DNA of 64,000 bases from Thalassospira marina (GCF_002844375.1 NZ_CP024199.1:3512001-3576000); one strand, 5' to 3'; positions 1-8,273 are shown, numbered from the stretch's first letter. The notes: generated from the sequence alone by a model not told the origin. Translations and numbers: made by a program.

Positions 1-45
1 CGTTGCCCGTTGCCCGTTGCCCGTTGCCCGTTGCCCGTTGCCCGT
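1..45. repeat. Heptanucleotide tandem repeat (CGTTGCC)n
   Basis: The window opens inside a direct tandem array of the 7-mer CGTTGCC, about six and a half perfect copies, which ends at CGTCAAAG. A 7-bp unit would shift frame if it lay in a gene, but no open frame supported by other evidence crosses it here, so it looks intergenic. The array may extend beyond the left edge, so its true copy number is unknown. Simple slippage repeat; no function inferred. Confidence 0.85.
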
Positions 46-197
46 CAAAGACACCCGTTTTTCCGGTAATATGACAAGCATTTTTCCGCGCCACAAAGCC
101 CCATAAGGTGGCCTTGCCGCGGGAAAAAACGGCACTGTATTGATAAAAGAAAAGCCGCCGATCGCAGCTATGTCAGTCCAGTCTGAATGATCAAAGG

Positions 198-1124
198 TCA
201 GTCAAACCTGCGCCCGAACAGGAAATTGGGCGGCAGAATATCGTCGTCATCCGTTCGTTGACGGGTTTGATAACGCGATGTTGCCTGTGGCAGGTTTCGG
301 CCCGTGCGCCGCGTTTCCGAACACAGATTATGAATTTCCACCGCATCATCAATCGTCCAGTCCCGGCCCTGCGGGCGCGAAGGCGCACGGTCATTTGCAC
401 GGTCACTAGCCCGGCGATTATGGCCACTTGAATTTGACGGTACAGACATTTCACGTTCCGCCAAAAGGCGCAATATGCGCGCCAGATCCGGCAAAGCTTC
501 GATCACATTATGCAGCGATGCCAACCCTTCGCTCAGCGCACCAATCATCGCGGCGGCATCTTCGGGTGAAACGGCAGCAACGGGGTTTTCGGCACCTGAT
601 GACGATGCATCCCGCAAAACAGCAGAACCAGCACCATCAAGCTCCCGCCCCTCACCCGCAATACCGGACACAGGCGAAGAACTCCCCGGCATGCCAGCCC
701 CAGTCACGCGATCAGCATGGGCTGAGGATGTGGAGGGTGCGGAGGATGCCGATAATTTGGCAAACGAGGATTGCAATGCAGCAGCCCCCTCGGGCGTCAA
801 AACTGACGCCACAGGCGATACTGAAGATACTGGCGACATCGAACCGGACGGCGATGAGAACGAGGATGCCTTTAAAGAAGGAATGGCAGCAGAAACAGGA
901 GAAGAAGACAGGATCGGTGATGCTGTTCGCGCGCGGGCAATAGCCTCGCGCCGCTCACCCTCCGGCTCTGAAACCAGATTCAGAACCTGGAATTTTTTCC
1001 ATGCTTTATGGTTCGGCTCACCGCGTCTGCGGCCCGGGCTGATGGCTGATTGCGCCTGACGGGTTCCTTGATAATTCTCCTCGCCCTTTCTGCGGGCAGG
1101 GTGCATATCACCGACCGTATGCAT
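198..1124 (-). CDS. Hypothetical Ser/Ala/Pro-rich protein
   Basis: A 308-residue protein of no family I recognise. The start is well supported: an AGGAGGAGG Shine-Dalgarno lies just upstream of the ATG at 1124. The N-terminal 60 residues are basic (ARRKGEENYQ, GRRRGEP, ERREAIARAR). Residues about 65-190 are low-complexity Ser/Ala/Pro/Val, probably disordered. Residues about 190-225 form a more ordered Ala/Leu-rich helix (AAAMIGALSEGLASLHNVIEAL). The Arg/Asp-rich tail ends in DDDILPPNFLFGRRFD. There is no signal peptide or membrane segment. Plus-strand frames over the same stretch lack a good ribosome site and family-like sequence. It stands alone with the next minus-strand gene 370 bases away. 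Real gene likely; function unknown. Confidence 0.6.
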   Translation of the reverse strand: MHTVGDMHPARRKGEENYQGTRQAQSAISPGRRRGEPNHKAWKKFQVLNLVSEPEGERREAIARARTASPILSSSPVSAAIPSLKASSFSSPSGSMSPVSSVSPVASVLTPEGAAALQSSFAKLSASSAPSTSSAHADRVTGAGMPGSSSPVSGIAGEGRELDGAGSAVLRDASSSGAENPVAAVSPEDAAAMIGALSEGLASLHNVIEALPDLARILRLLAEREMSVPSNSSGHNRRASDRANDRAPSRPQGRDWTIDDAVEIHNLCSETRRTGRNLPQATSRYQTRQRTDDDDILPPNFLFGRRFD

Positions 1125-1493
1125 TTCCTCCTCCTGAGAAGCCGCAATACCTTGTGTTTACGGAGTTTTTCCGAAACAGCAATTTTCTTACTACCTATAA
1201 GACGACTCAGATTAGCAAATTTCCCGCTTTCTGGATACAGGCAGTTTTCGGCAATCCTGATTCATTTCAACAGGCTAGCGATGTTTCCAGGCGGATGACA
1301 TAACGGCCAATATCGGGATTCAGCATGGTATTCACCCAACAAAAAACCGGAGGCCACCGCACGGGCCTCCGGCTTTGTGACGGGCAGGATATGGCTCAAC
1401 CTCCCCCGAGCGGCCATACCCTGCCAGTCTGGCGCGGACAGCCTGCCACAAGGCAGCATCGCGTCGCGCCACGAAACATGAAATGATCAGATA
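1125..1493. other. Intergenic stretch with one terminator
   Basis: About 370 bases without a convincing gene. It holds the terminator of the DUF4347 gene (1341-1372) and the 5' flank of the Ser/Ala-rich gene, including an AT-richer part near 1150-1260 that could carry its promoter. I see no clear -35/-10 pair. Confidence 0.5.
1341..1372 (-). terminator. Rho-independent terminator downstream of the DUF4347 gene
   Basis: On the minus strand a 9-bp GC stem (CCGGAGGCC / GGCCTCCGG, arms 1347-1355 and 1364-1372) is followed directly by a run of six T, the standard intrinsic terminator layout. It lies about 120 bases past the stop of the DUF4347 gene. Confidence 0.75.
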
Positions 1494-2120
1494 TTAACTG
1501 CGCCATCGTCCTGCGGCCCTGCGATCCTGACCGGAGCGCCGCTCGACCCTGGGCATAAGGGCATCATAGTCATCGCCCTCGTCAATTTCATTGATCTCGC
1601 CCAAACGGGGCGGGCGCACACCGCGCGGACGGTCTTTGCCAACATTGACCAGCGCGCCGGTAAAGGCTTCCAGCGTTGCGGCCAGAACCTGGTCAAAGGC
1701 AAGATCGGTAACAGCACAGCCATGGAAAAAGAAAAAGGCGTCATTGGCCAGCCCGTCGCGCCAGCGGCGGAACGGTTCCGGGTGGCGTCGCAGACAGGCC
1801 GCATCAAGCATCGACATGCCCAGAAACATGCCGTGATTACACGCACGGCCAAAAACATGCACCGTTTGCACATGTTCGCGCTGGCCCAGAACATTGCCGA
1901 TCACGGCAAGGCCATCCTGTGCGCCACCAATCATGAAAATTTCGGCAATTCCGGCATAGCGCCAGACAATGGCTTCAATGTCAGCAAGCGACTGATCAAT
2001 GAAAACAAGACAGGCCGCACGTCCCTGACGCGCCCCAAATCCGGTCTTGCGTACTGAAGCCGACAATCTCCCTACATGAGAGCTCGGCCAGAGATTAACG
2101 GCATAATTTCCGTTACTCAT
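1494..2120 (-). CDS. Stand-alone DUF4347 domain protein
   Basis: A 208-residue protein. Residues about 35-160 match the DUF4347 pattern as I know it: a hydrophobic strand ending in Asp (CLVFIDQSLAD), a second strand GIAEIFMIGGAQDGLAVIGNVLGQ, and a strand VQTVHVFGRACNHGMFLGMSMLD where large family members have HIVSHG. DUF4347 normally sits at the N-terminus of very large secreted repeat/adhesin proteins, so a free single-domain form is unusual. There is no signal peptide. The C-terminal tail is acidic then basic and probably flexible. Start chosen at 2120 because AGGGGG lies about 7 bases upstream. Function unknown; DUF4347 assignment is by recognition of the pattern only. Confidence 0.7.
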   Translation of the reverse strand: MSNGNYAVNLWPSSHVGRLSASVRKTGFGARQGRAACLVFIDQSLADIEAIVWRYAGIAEIFMIGGAQDGLAVIGNVLGQREHVQTVHVFGRACNHGMFLGMSMLDAACLRRHPEPFRRWRDGLANDAFFFFHGCAVTDLAFDQVLAATLEAFTGALVNVGKDRPRGVRPPRLGEINEIDEGDDYDALMPRVERRSGQDRRAAGRWRS

Positions 2121-2373
2121 AGATGCCCCCTACCTGTGGTCATCCTGGGTTATGATAAATGTCCCATTGCCGCGCATTCATGCACGCGACTTTTATGTTA
2201 CTTATACTCCTATCTGTACCGGAAACTATACGACTCGTCCAGTTATAAAGACTTACACCTAAGAATCGGACATTTATCCTCCTTCCGGCAAATGCCCGAC
2301 TTTGGTGTAGGATCAAGCTCTTAAGCCCGCATCCATTCAGCCCTGACCACAACCGGCAAATTACCCGCCGCGG

Positions 2374-3282
2374 TCAAACCGTACCTTCCTGCCCGGGCCG
2401 CATTTCAAGCAGCTTGACCATGGTATAAAGCACCTGGTTGGCGGGCGTCGCAATACCAAGTGCGCCGCCCTTGCGCACGATATAGCCGTTCAAATAGTCA
2501 ATTTCGCTGGGTTTGCCGCGCATCAGGTCCTGCGCGGTCGAGGAATATTGCGCGGGCATGGTTTTAATAATGCCTGCAACAGCGGCCTGAACATCGCCCG
2601 GCACCACCACATTGATCGCATTGGCAACAGCCAGGCATTCGGCGACAACATTTTCAATCACCGTCATCACCCCCTCGCCTTTGGCAAGTTCGCCATAAGG
2701 CAGGCGGGAAACGGCAGAAAGCGCGTTATAGGCACAGTTCAAAATCATTTTGGCCCACAGGGCCCCGGCGGCATTTTCCGAAATATCAACCGGGATTGCG
2801 GCCGGGCGTAAAATACTGGCAACCTTTTCACTTTGCGCACCAGGGCCAATCACAAGTTCACCCCGGCCAAAATGCGCAACATGCCCGGCCCCTGCCATGC
2901 CCACCGCAACATATACAACGGCAGGCAACACATTGCGCCCGATGACGGTGCCCAGCCGCTCAGCATTATCAACCCCGTTTTGCAGGCTTAGCACAATCGC
3001 GTCCGGCGAAAGGTGCGGTGCCATGGCTTCGCCTGCACTTTGGGTATCGGTTGATTTCACACAAAACAGCACAATATCCGCCCCGGCAACAGCCGTCGGA
3101 TCAATACTGGCAGAAAGCGCGATATTCAAAACCGTACCGGCACTTTCAAACACAAGACCGTTTTTATTGATGGCCTGAACATGCTGGGGTCGGCCGATCA
3201 AAACTACATCATGACCATGCTGTGCCAGCCTGGCACCGTAATAGCAGCCAACGGCACCCGCACCCATCACTGCGATTTTCAT
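2374..3282 (-). CDS. panE: 2-dehydropantoate 2-reductase (ketopantoate reductase family)
   Basis: A 302-residue cytosolic reductase of the PanE/ApbA family, which uses NADPH to reduce ketopantoate to pantoate for pantothenate and CoA synthesis. The N-terminal Rossmann motif GAGAVGCYYG is intact. The helix GALWAKMILNCAYNALSAV contains the expected catalytic lysine and asparagine, and the C-terminal RGKPSEIDYLNGYIV matches the family substrate-binding segment. I chose ATG 3282 (MKIAVMGAG) over an in-frame ATG at 3318 because AAGGA sits 6 bases upstream and the protein then begins at the Rossmann strand. Paralogues of this family act on other 2-ketoacids, and the lack of pantothenate neighbours leaves the substrate open. 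Confidence 0.85.
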   Translation of the reverse strand: MKIAVMGAGAVGCYYGARLAQHGHDVVLIGRPQHVQAINKNGLVFESAGTVLNIALSASIDPTAVAGADIVLFCVKSTDTQSAGEAMAPHLSPDAIVLSLQNGVDNAERLGTVIGRNVLPAVVYVAVGMAGAGHVAHFGRGELVIGPGAQSEKVASILRPAAIPVDISENAAGALWAKMILNCAYNALSAVSRLPYGELAKGEGVMTVIENVVAECLAVANAINVVVPGDVQAAVAGIIKTMPAQYSSTAQDLMRGKPSEIDYLNGYIVRKGGALGIATPANQVLYTMVKLLEMRPGQEGTV

Positions 3283-3330
3283 GTTCGTATCCTTTGCATC
3301 ATCCGGCATCACCGGCATTAAAATCCATGA

Positions 3331-4608
3331 TCAAACCATAATACCGGTTGCACGCTTGGCAAAGCGGGTCAGCATCATTTCAACATGTGCCGGTGCAAAA
3401 ACACCCTCCAGCGCCAGCAGGGCCGCGCCATAAAGCTCGCTTTGCTGGGCGGGCTGCGCCCGGCAGATGACCAAATCCTGGCTTGCAACAGGCAGGCAGC
3501 GTTTACGCACCTGATCACGGATCGGGATCAGCAAAACATCATCGGCAGCAGCCAGCGTGCCGCCAATCACGATCCGCGCGGGGTTCAAAACACTGATCAT
3601 TCCCGCAAGAACCGCACCTATCGCAGCCCCGCCCTGCGCCAGCAAGTCGCGCGCAACCGGGTTGCTCGCCGTAAATGATGCCATCACATCGCGCGCTGTT
3701 TTCAGAGATGGGGCATTGCCCGCCCCTTTGCCGGGCAATGCCACCGACAAATCACGAGCCAGCGCCCAGCCCGCGGCATGGGCCTCCAGACACCCGGTTT
3801 TACCGCAACGGCATTGGACCGGTGCTTTGCCTGGCAATGAAAAGGATGCATCAATATGGCCAATATCACCCGCAACCCCGCGCGCCCCGCGCAACAGCCG
3901 GTTTTGCGAGATAATACCACTGCCAATCCCCGTGCCGACCTTGACAAAAACCAGATCACGATCATCGGGGAAATGTACACGATGCTGATGCAGCGTCATG
4001 GCATTAACATCATTTTCGCCGTAAACCGGCACATCGAAACGGGTTTTGAAATAACCTGCAATATCAAAATCTTCCCACCCTGCCAGAACCGACGGCCCAA
4101 AAACCCGGCAATTTTCATAATCCACCGGGGCAGGCAGGCTAAGGCCGATAGCCAGCAGCACACTTTGCCCAAGTTTTTTGTGATGCGATTTACACAAGGC
4201 ATCAAAGCCATCGGCAATCTGGCAAAGGGTGCCTTCCGGGCCGAAATCAATATCGGGATCACGCACAATCCGGCTTTGGCCAATCATGGTGGCGGTTGCA
4301 TCAAGCAGGGCAAGCTGGATTTGCGTTTCGCCAATATTGGCAACCAGAACATGCCCAAATCCCGGGCGGATCGCCCATATCCGGGACGGACGCCCCCCTG
4401 TGGCGCGGGTATCATTACTTTCAAAAATAATTCCCGCCGCCTGCAGGGCGGAAATGCGGTGTGTTACCGTAACCCGCGAAAGCCCGGTTTGCGCCTGTAA
4501 TTCAGGCCGCGAAACGGCCTTTCCTGTCGCAATCAGCGATAAAATCTGCCCGGCATTTTCAAGGCCCGGGGGATTATCGGAGTCTTTTATGACCGGGCGT
4601 TTCGCCAC
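3331..4608 (-). CDS. ROK family transcriptional regulator
   Basis: A 425-residue NagC/XylR-type repressor. An N-terminal winged helix (about residues 15-75: QILSLIATGKAVSRPELQAQTGLSRVTVTHRISAL, then GRPSRIW) precedes a ROK sugar-binding domain with VGTGIGSGII, the sugar-contact block RGARGVAGDIGHI, and the zinc motif CRCGKTGCLE. ENDVNA is the usual catalytic-site region, so ligand binding is likely kept. It is divergent from the ribulokinase-like gene across 207 bases that contain a perfect 28-bp palindrome, so it most likely represses the pentitol module and itself, with a pentulose or pentitol as inducer (inferred). Confidence 0.9.
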   Translation of the reverse strand: MAKRPVIKDSDNPPGLENAGQILSLIATGKAVSRPELQAQTGLSRVTVTHRISALQAAGIIFESNDTRATGGRPSRIWAIRPGFGHVLVANIGETQIQLALLDATATMIGQSRIVRDPDIDFGPEGTLCQIADGFDALCKSHHKKLGQSVLLAIGLSLPAPVDYENCRVFGPSVLAGWEDFDIAGYFKTRFDVPVYGENDVNAMTLHQHRVHFPDDRDLVFVKVGTGIGSGIISQNRLLRGARGVAGDIGHIDASFSLPGKAPVQCRCGKTGCLEAHAAGWALARDLSVALPGKGAGNAPSLKTARDVMASFTASNPVARDLLAQGGAAIGAVLAGMISVLNPARIVIGGTLAAADDVLLIPIRDQVRKRCLPVASQDLVICRAQPAQQSELYGAALLALEGVFAPAHVEMMLTRFAKRATGIMV

Positions 4609-4715
4609 AACATTTCCTTTGCGTCATCGTCGCCACAAACAGGGCATTTGGCATCTCAGCCTTTTATAACCCACTGTTTTAAAATGGCAAACCGGGTGCC
4701 TGAGGGTACAATCAA

Positions 4716-4743
4716 CACTTATGTATAAATTTATACATAAGTG
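4716..4743. promoter_or_regulatory. Perfect 28-bp palindromic operator candidate
   Basis: A spacer-less inverted repeat with 14-base arms CACTTATGTATAAA (4716-4729) and its exact complement (4730-4743). It lies 73 bases before the kinase start and 108 before the ROK start, in the divergent intergenic region. AT-rich long palindromes are typical of ROK/NagC-type repressor sites, so this is the obvious binding site for the neighbouring regulator. Confidence 0.8.
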
Positions 4744-4815
4744 AATTGACTTTGTCGCGAACAGTTTGGAAACTCCGCCCCATAACAGAAACCACACCAG
4801 GCAGGCAGCGACAGG

Positions 4816-6396
4816 ATGGCATCTTTTATCATTGGACTGGATTACGGCACGGAATCCGCGCGTGGTGTTTTGATTGATGCCACCAGCGGCACCATTACGG
4901 CCAGCCACACCCATGCCTATCGCCACGGCGTCATGACTGATGCCCTGCCTGATGGCACCCCCCTGCCGCAATCCTGGGCACTGCAACATGCCCCGGATTA
5001 TACCGAAGCCTGCCTTGCCATTTTAACCGCCCTTGGCAAAGGGCGGGACATTGCCGGTATCGGCATTGGCTTTACCGCCAGCACCCCCCTGCCCGCAACG
5101 CAGGATGGAACGCCGCTTTCATCCATCCTGCCCGGTGAAAAACATGCCTATGTCAAATTATGGAAGCATGGGGCAGCCCAACCCTGGGCCGACCGGATCA
5201 ATGCCGGGGGTGGCGATTTTCTGAAACCCTTTGGGGGCAAACTTTCGGGTGAATGGCTGATTGCCAAGGCCGCGCAGATTGCCGATGAAGCCCCTGACAT
5301 ATGGGCAAAAACCGATAAATTCATCGAAGCTGGCGACTGGCTGGTCTGGCAATTAACCGGGCAGGAATGCCGCAGCCTGGGCCTTGCCACCTACAAGGCA
5401 CAATATGACCGTGAAAGCGGCCAATATCCCGACCATCTGGTAAATGGACTTGATGAAAGGCTTGGCACACCACACCGGGTCGGCACGTCGGCCGGCAGGC
5501 TGTGCCGCGAATGGTGCGAAAAAACCGGCATCCTGAACCAGCCCGATATTGCCGTTGCCGTAATTGATTCCCACGTTGTTTTGCCTGCCGTTGGCGGGGT
5601 GACATCGGGCTGCTTTGTCGGCGCGCTGGGGACATCGGCGGTATATCTTTATTTAAACGAAACCGCACGTGACCTACCCCCGGGGATCGAGGGGATGGGC
5701 TTTGATGGTTCCATGCGGGATCTTTGGTGTTTCGAGGCAGGGCAGGCCGGCTTTGGCGACACACTGGCATGGTTTGTCAAAACCTTCCCCCTTGCCCGTG
5801 ACCGCAATGATCTGACCGAAAATTTCCGCCTGTATAACCAGCTTGCCCGCGAAATGGCACCGGGCAGCAACCACCTTGTCGCGCTGGACTGGTGGAATGG
5901 CAACCGGGTGCCCCATGCCAGTTCGGCACTGGCCGGGGTTTTAATGGGGTTACGCACCAACAGCACCGCCGCAGGCATTTATCGTGCCCTTCTGGAATCA
6001 CTTTGTTATGGCGCACGGTCCGTTCTGGAACTGTTTCTCGCGGGCAATTTCCCCATCAACCGCGTGGTCATGACCAGCGGCCTTGCCCAAAACAACCCGC
6101 TTCTGGTGCAAATGATGGCCGATATTTTGAAATACCCCATTGAAGTCCCGGAAATTGACCATGCCACCGCCGTTGGTGCCGCCATTCATGGGGCTGTTGC
6201 CGCCGGGCTGGTCGATGATTACAGCCAGGGCACAAAACGGTTTGGTGCCCGTACCAGCCGCACCATCATCCCCAATACCGATCATAGTGCCGTTTACGAC
6301 CGCCTTTTTGCCCAATACCGGGCCATGGCCGCCAACCCGGCCCTGCATCAGGCCCTGCAACAGATTGACGATATTTCACGCCATAACCCGGCATAA
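4816..6396 (+). CDS. FGGY-family ribulokinase-like carbohydrate kinase
   Basis: A 526-residue cytosolic kinase of the FGGY family, closest in pattern to ribulokinase (AraB), which phosphorylates ribulose to ribulose 5-phosphate for the pentose phosphate pathway. Seen: N-terminal phosphate motif IIGLDYGTESARGVLID, the ribulokinase-like HAYVKLWKH, GALGTSAVYL, and the block LWCFEAGQAGFGDTLAWFV, which resembles the AraB EAGQSAVGDIFAWF signature. The C-terminal domain has VVMTSGLAQNNPLLVQMMADIL and ATAVGAAIHGAV. Full length for the family. It is followed after 71 bases by an SDR dehydrogenase, which suggests pentitol oxidation to a pentulose then phosphorylation. The exact sugar (D- or L-ribulose, or xylulose) cannot be read from sequence. 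Confidence 0.85.
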   Translation: MASFIIGLDYGTESARGVLIDATSGTITASHTHAYRHGVMTDALPDGTPLPQSWALQHAPDYTEACLAILTALGKGRDIAGIGIGFTASTPLPATQDGTPLSSILPGEKHAYVKLWKHGAAQPWADRINAGGGDFLKPFGGKLSGEWLIAKAAQIADEAPDIWAKTDKFIEAGDWLVWQLTGQECRSLGLATYKAQYDRESGQYPDHLVNGLDERLGTPHRVGTSAGRLCREWCEKTGILNQPDIAVAVIDSHVVLPAVGGVTSGCFVGALGTSAVYLYLNETARDLPPGIEGMGFDGSMRDLWCFEAGQAGFGDTLAWFVKTFPLARDRNDLTENFRLYNQLAREMAPGSNHLVALDWWNGNRVPHASSALAGVLMGLRTNSTAAGIYRALLESLCYGARSVLELFLAGNFPINRVVMTSGLAQNNPLLVQMMADILKYPIEVPEIDHATAVGAAIHGAVAAGLVDDYSQGTKRFGARTSRTIIPNTDHSAVYDRLFAQYRAMAANPALHQALQQIDDISRHNPA

Positions 6397-6467
6397 AACC
6401 CACCGGATTCACCACAACCTCGCCCTTACACTGACCCCAACATTGCCCTTCGCACAGGAACACCACC

Positions 6468-7244
6468 ATGGATTACATGAAGCAGTTTCGTCTTGATGGC
6501 CGCACCGCCTTTATCACCGGGGCAGGCCGTGGTATTGGCCTTTGCACCGCCGATGCGCTGGCACAGGCCGGTGCCGATATCATCATTTCCGGTATCGACC
6601 AGGCCGACCTGGATGCCGCAACCGAACAGCTTGCAACGCAGGGCCACAAGGTCCGGTCCTTTTTGCTTGATGTCACCAATTCCGCCGCCACCACGGAAAT
6701 TGCCGACAAACTGGCAAGCGAAGGTATCGAGGTTGATATCCTGATTGCCAATGCCGGCATTGCCTGGCCCGACACCCGGGCAGAAGACATGGATGATGCC
6801 GCCTGGGCCAAAGTGATTGATGTGAACCTGACCGGCGCGTTTTATTCCTGCCGTGCCTTTGGCCGCCATATGCTGGAACGCAAACGGGGTGCAATTGTTA
6901 CGGTTGGTTCCATGTCGGGCTTTATTTCCAACAAGCCGCAAAACCAGGTGCATTACAACGCATCAAAGGCGGGTCTGCACCATATGACCAAGTCGCTGGC
7001 GGGTGAATGGGCAGACCGCAATGTACGCGTCAATAGCGTTGCACCAACCTATGTCAACACGGTCATGTCCAATGTAACCGCCAAAAAGCCGGAATATTTC
7101 GGCCCCTGGATGGAAAACACACCCATGAAACGCATGATCGAACCCGAAGAAGTCGCCACCACCAACCTGTTTCTGGCATCCGATGCCTCAAGCGGGCTGA
7201 CCGGCTCCATCGTGATGGTCGATGCCGGTTACACCATCTGGTAA
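6468..7244 (+). CDS. SDR family oxidoreductase, probable pentitol (arabinitol-type) dehydrogenase
   Basis: A 258-residue classical short-chain dehydrogenase. It has the cofactor motif TGAGRGIG, NAG at the NAD-binding strand (ILIANAG), catalytic Ser in VGSMSG and the YxxxK pair in HYNASKAG. The C-terminal SNVTAKKPEYFGPWMENTPMKRMIEPEEVA resembles D-arabinitol/mannitol-type SDRs. AGGA lies 9 bases upstream of ATG 6468; a second ATG follows four codons later. Together with the upstream kinase it likely oxidises a pentitol to the kinase substrate. A strong terminator follows, so this is the last gene of the two-gene operon. No transporter is linked, so uptake must be encoded elsewhere. Confidence 0.8.
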   Translation: MDYMKQFRLDGRTAFITGAGRGIGLCTADALAQAGADIIISGIDQADLDAATEQLATQGHKVRSFLLDVTNSAATTEIADKLASEGIEVDILIANAGIAWPDTRAEDMDDAAWAKVIDVNLTGAFYSCRAFGRHMLERKRGAIVTVGSMSGFISNKPQNQVHYNASKAGLHHMTKSLAGEWADRNVRVNSVAPTYVNTVMSNVTAKKPEYFGPWMENTPMKRMIEPEEVATTNLFLASDASSGLTGSIVMVDAGYTIW

Positions 7245-7282
7245 ATCCGGGCCAATCGCCACATACGGCGTATAAAACCATC

Positions 7283-7317
7283 AAAGGGCCGGTGATCCCG
7301 GCCCTTTAGCTTTTTTT
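7283..7317. terminator. Intrinsic terminator between the SDR and DUF6506 genes
   Basis: A 10-bp stem AAAGGGCCGG / CCGGCCCTTT (7283-7292, 7298-7307) with a 5-base loop, followed on the plus strand by AGC and seven T. It ends the kinase-SDR operon and, with the A-run in the left arm, may also work for the convergent minus-strand gene. Confidence 0.9.
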
Positions 7318-7347
7318 GTGCGATTATGAACGCTGCCGTTGCCGCCC

Positions 7348-7635
7348 CTACATCAGAAGGGCGGTATTTTTTTCATCAAATCCGACCCGCCCTAGCGGAA
7401 TGGCACCGCCAATTGCGTCACTTATCCGGGCGTAATCCTCATCGTTAAAGCCGCCACACAATTCAATAAGCTGCATGCCTTCGGCCACCATCGCCATGGC
7501 CTCGGCGACCAGGGCATCAATATCGCCGCTAGCAAAGATCGTGGAATTAAAACCGTCTCCGGGAAGGGTTGTACGCAAACCTGCGGGGGGATACCCGCCT
7601 GCCTTGATCAGAAAAGCGTATTTTCGCAATACCAT
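7348..7635 (-). CDS. DUF6506 family protein
   Basis: A 95-residue cytosolic protein. It carries the family signature as I know it: N-terminal KYAFLIKAGGYPP, a central ALVAEAMAMVAEGMQLIELCGGF and a C-terminal IGGAIPLGRVGFD. I chose ATG 7635 (MVLRKYAFL) rather than ATG 7665 because AGAGGA lies 6 bases upstream. Function of the family is not known to me. It is convergent with the SDR gene and stands alone. Confidence 0.8.
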   Translation of the reverse strand: MVLRKYAFLIKAGGYPPAGLRTTLPGDGFNSTIFASGDIDALVAEAMAMVAEGMQLIELCGGFNDEDYARISDAIGGAIPLGRVGFDEKNTALLM

Positions 7636-8067
7636 ACGGGTTCCTCTTAATCCGGCTATTCGCACGAATTACATTGTCAGGGAACGCTGCAACGCACAAG
7701 CCCGAACGGCATTTTTTAATCACTCTAATTTGATTAAAGATTTGAAATAACGCGATAAATGTTGCCCCATCGCCGCCAATGACAAACAAAATCCCGCTAT
7801 TCGCGTGGTTTTCAAAACAGGCAATAAATCATGCCTGACTGGCACCCTATTTCCTGCGGATCGCGCTGATAGGCGCAAACCCCAAAGCCATCAGCTCGCG
7901 CCTGGCAGTTTGCAGCAAGCCAATTGCGCATTGTTAATTTCACATCACAACCATTGCGGGAATACGTCACCATCCCATAACACGCACATATTTCGTGCCT
8001 GTGGCGAACCCCCGCAAAAACGGGGCAACTGGTTGGGATCGAAAAACAGCAAACAAGGGGAACTTTG

Positions 8068-8112
8068 ATGCACGGCACCTGCATTTCGCAGTCCAGATGT
8101 GACAGGGGCTGA
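8068..8112 (+). CDS. Possible 14-residue Cys-containing peptide
   Basis: A 14-codon frame (MHGTCISQSRCDRG, stop TGA 8110-8112) preceded by AAGGGGA 7 bases upstream, a better ribosome site than many long genes here have. It lies 160 bases ahead of the MABP-like gene and could be a leader peptide or nothing. Support is only the Shine-Dalgarno and position. Confidence 0.25.
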   Translation: MHGTCISQSRCDRG

Positions 8113-8149
8113 ACAAGACCAATATCAAAGCGACCCGCACTTCTTTGCC

Positions 8150-8178
8150 AAAATGCCTGATTCAGGCAAAGGCATTTT
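8150..8178 (+). promoter_or_regulatory. Inverted repeat upstream of the MABP-like gene
   Basis: Arms AAAATGCC (8150-8157) and GGCATTTT (8171-8178), the right arm running into a fifth T, enclose a second perfect repeat GCCTGA/TCAGGC (8155-8167). The two stems are mutually exclusive over GCC. It could be a weak terminator/attenuator in the leader of the downstream gene or a protein site. Structure only; role not shown. Confidence 0.4.
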
Positions 8179-8273
8179 TCAACTTAAACGACAGCAACTG
8201 CATTTACCCGCGTCCGCATTACGGCACGGCAATAACCAGGGCTGTCTGCAATCGAAACATCAGGAGAAACACC

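Larger units (their letters stand above)
7636..8273. other. 640-base gene-poor stretch
   Basis: No convincing long gene. Frames on both strands here are out of keeping with the neighbours' codon use and have no family resemblance. Contents: the promoter side of DUF6506, AT-rich DNA near 7710-7760, a 14-codon open frame with a good ribosome site at 8068, and an inverted repeat at 8150-8178. It is likely a long 5' leader or regulatory region for the MABP-like gene. Confidence 0.5.

Noticed and set aside
1..45. CRISPR-like repeat
   Set aside because: The unit is seven bases with no spacers; it is a simple tandem repeat.
475..1059. Long plus-strand open frame opposite the Ser/Ala-rich gene
   Set aside because: No ribosome site, and its composition follows from the minus-strand Ser/Ala codons; the minus frame has AGGAGGAGG before its start.
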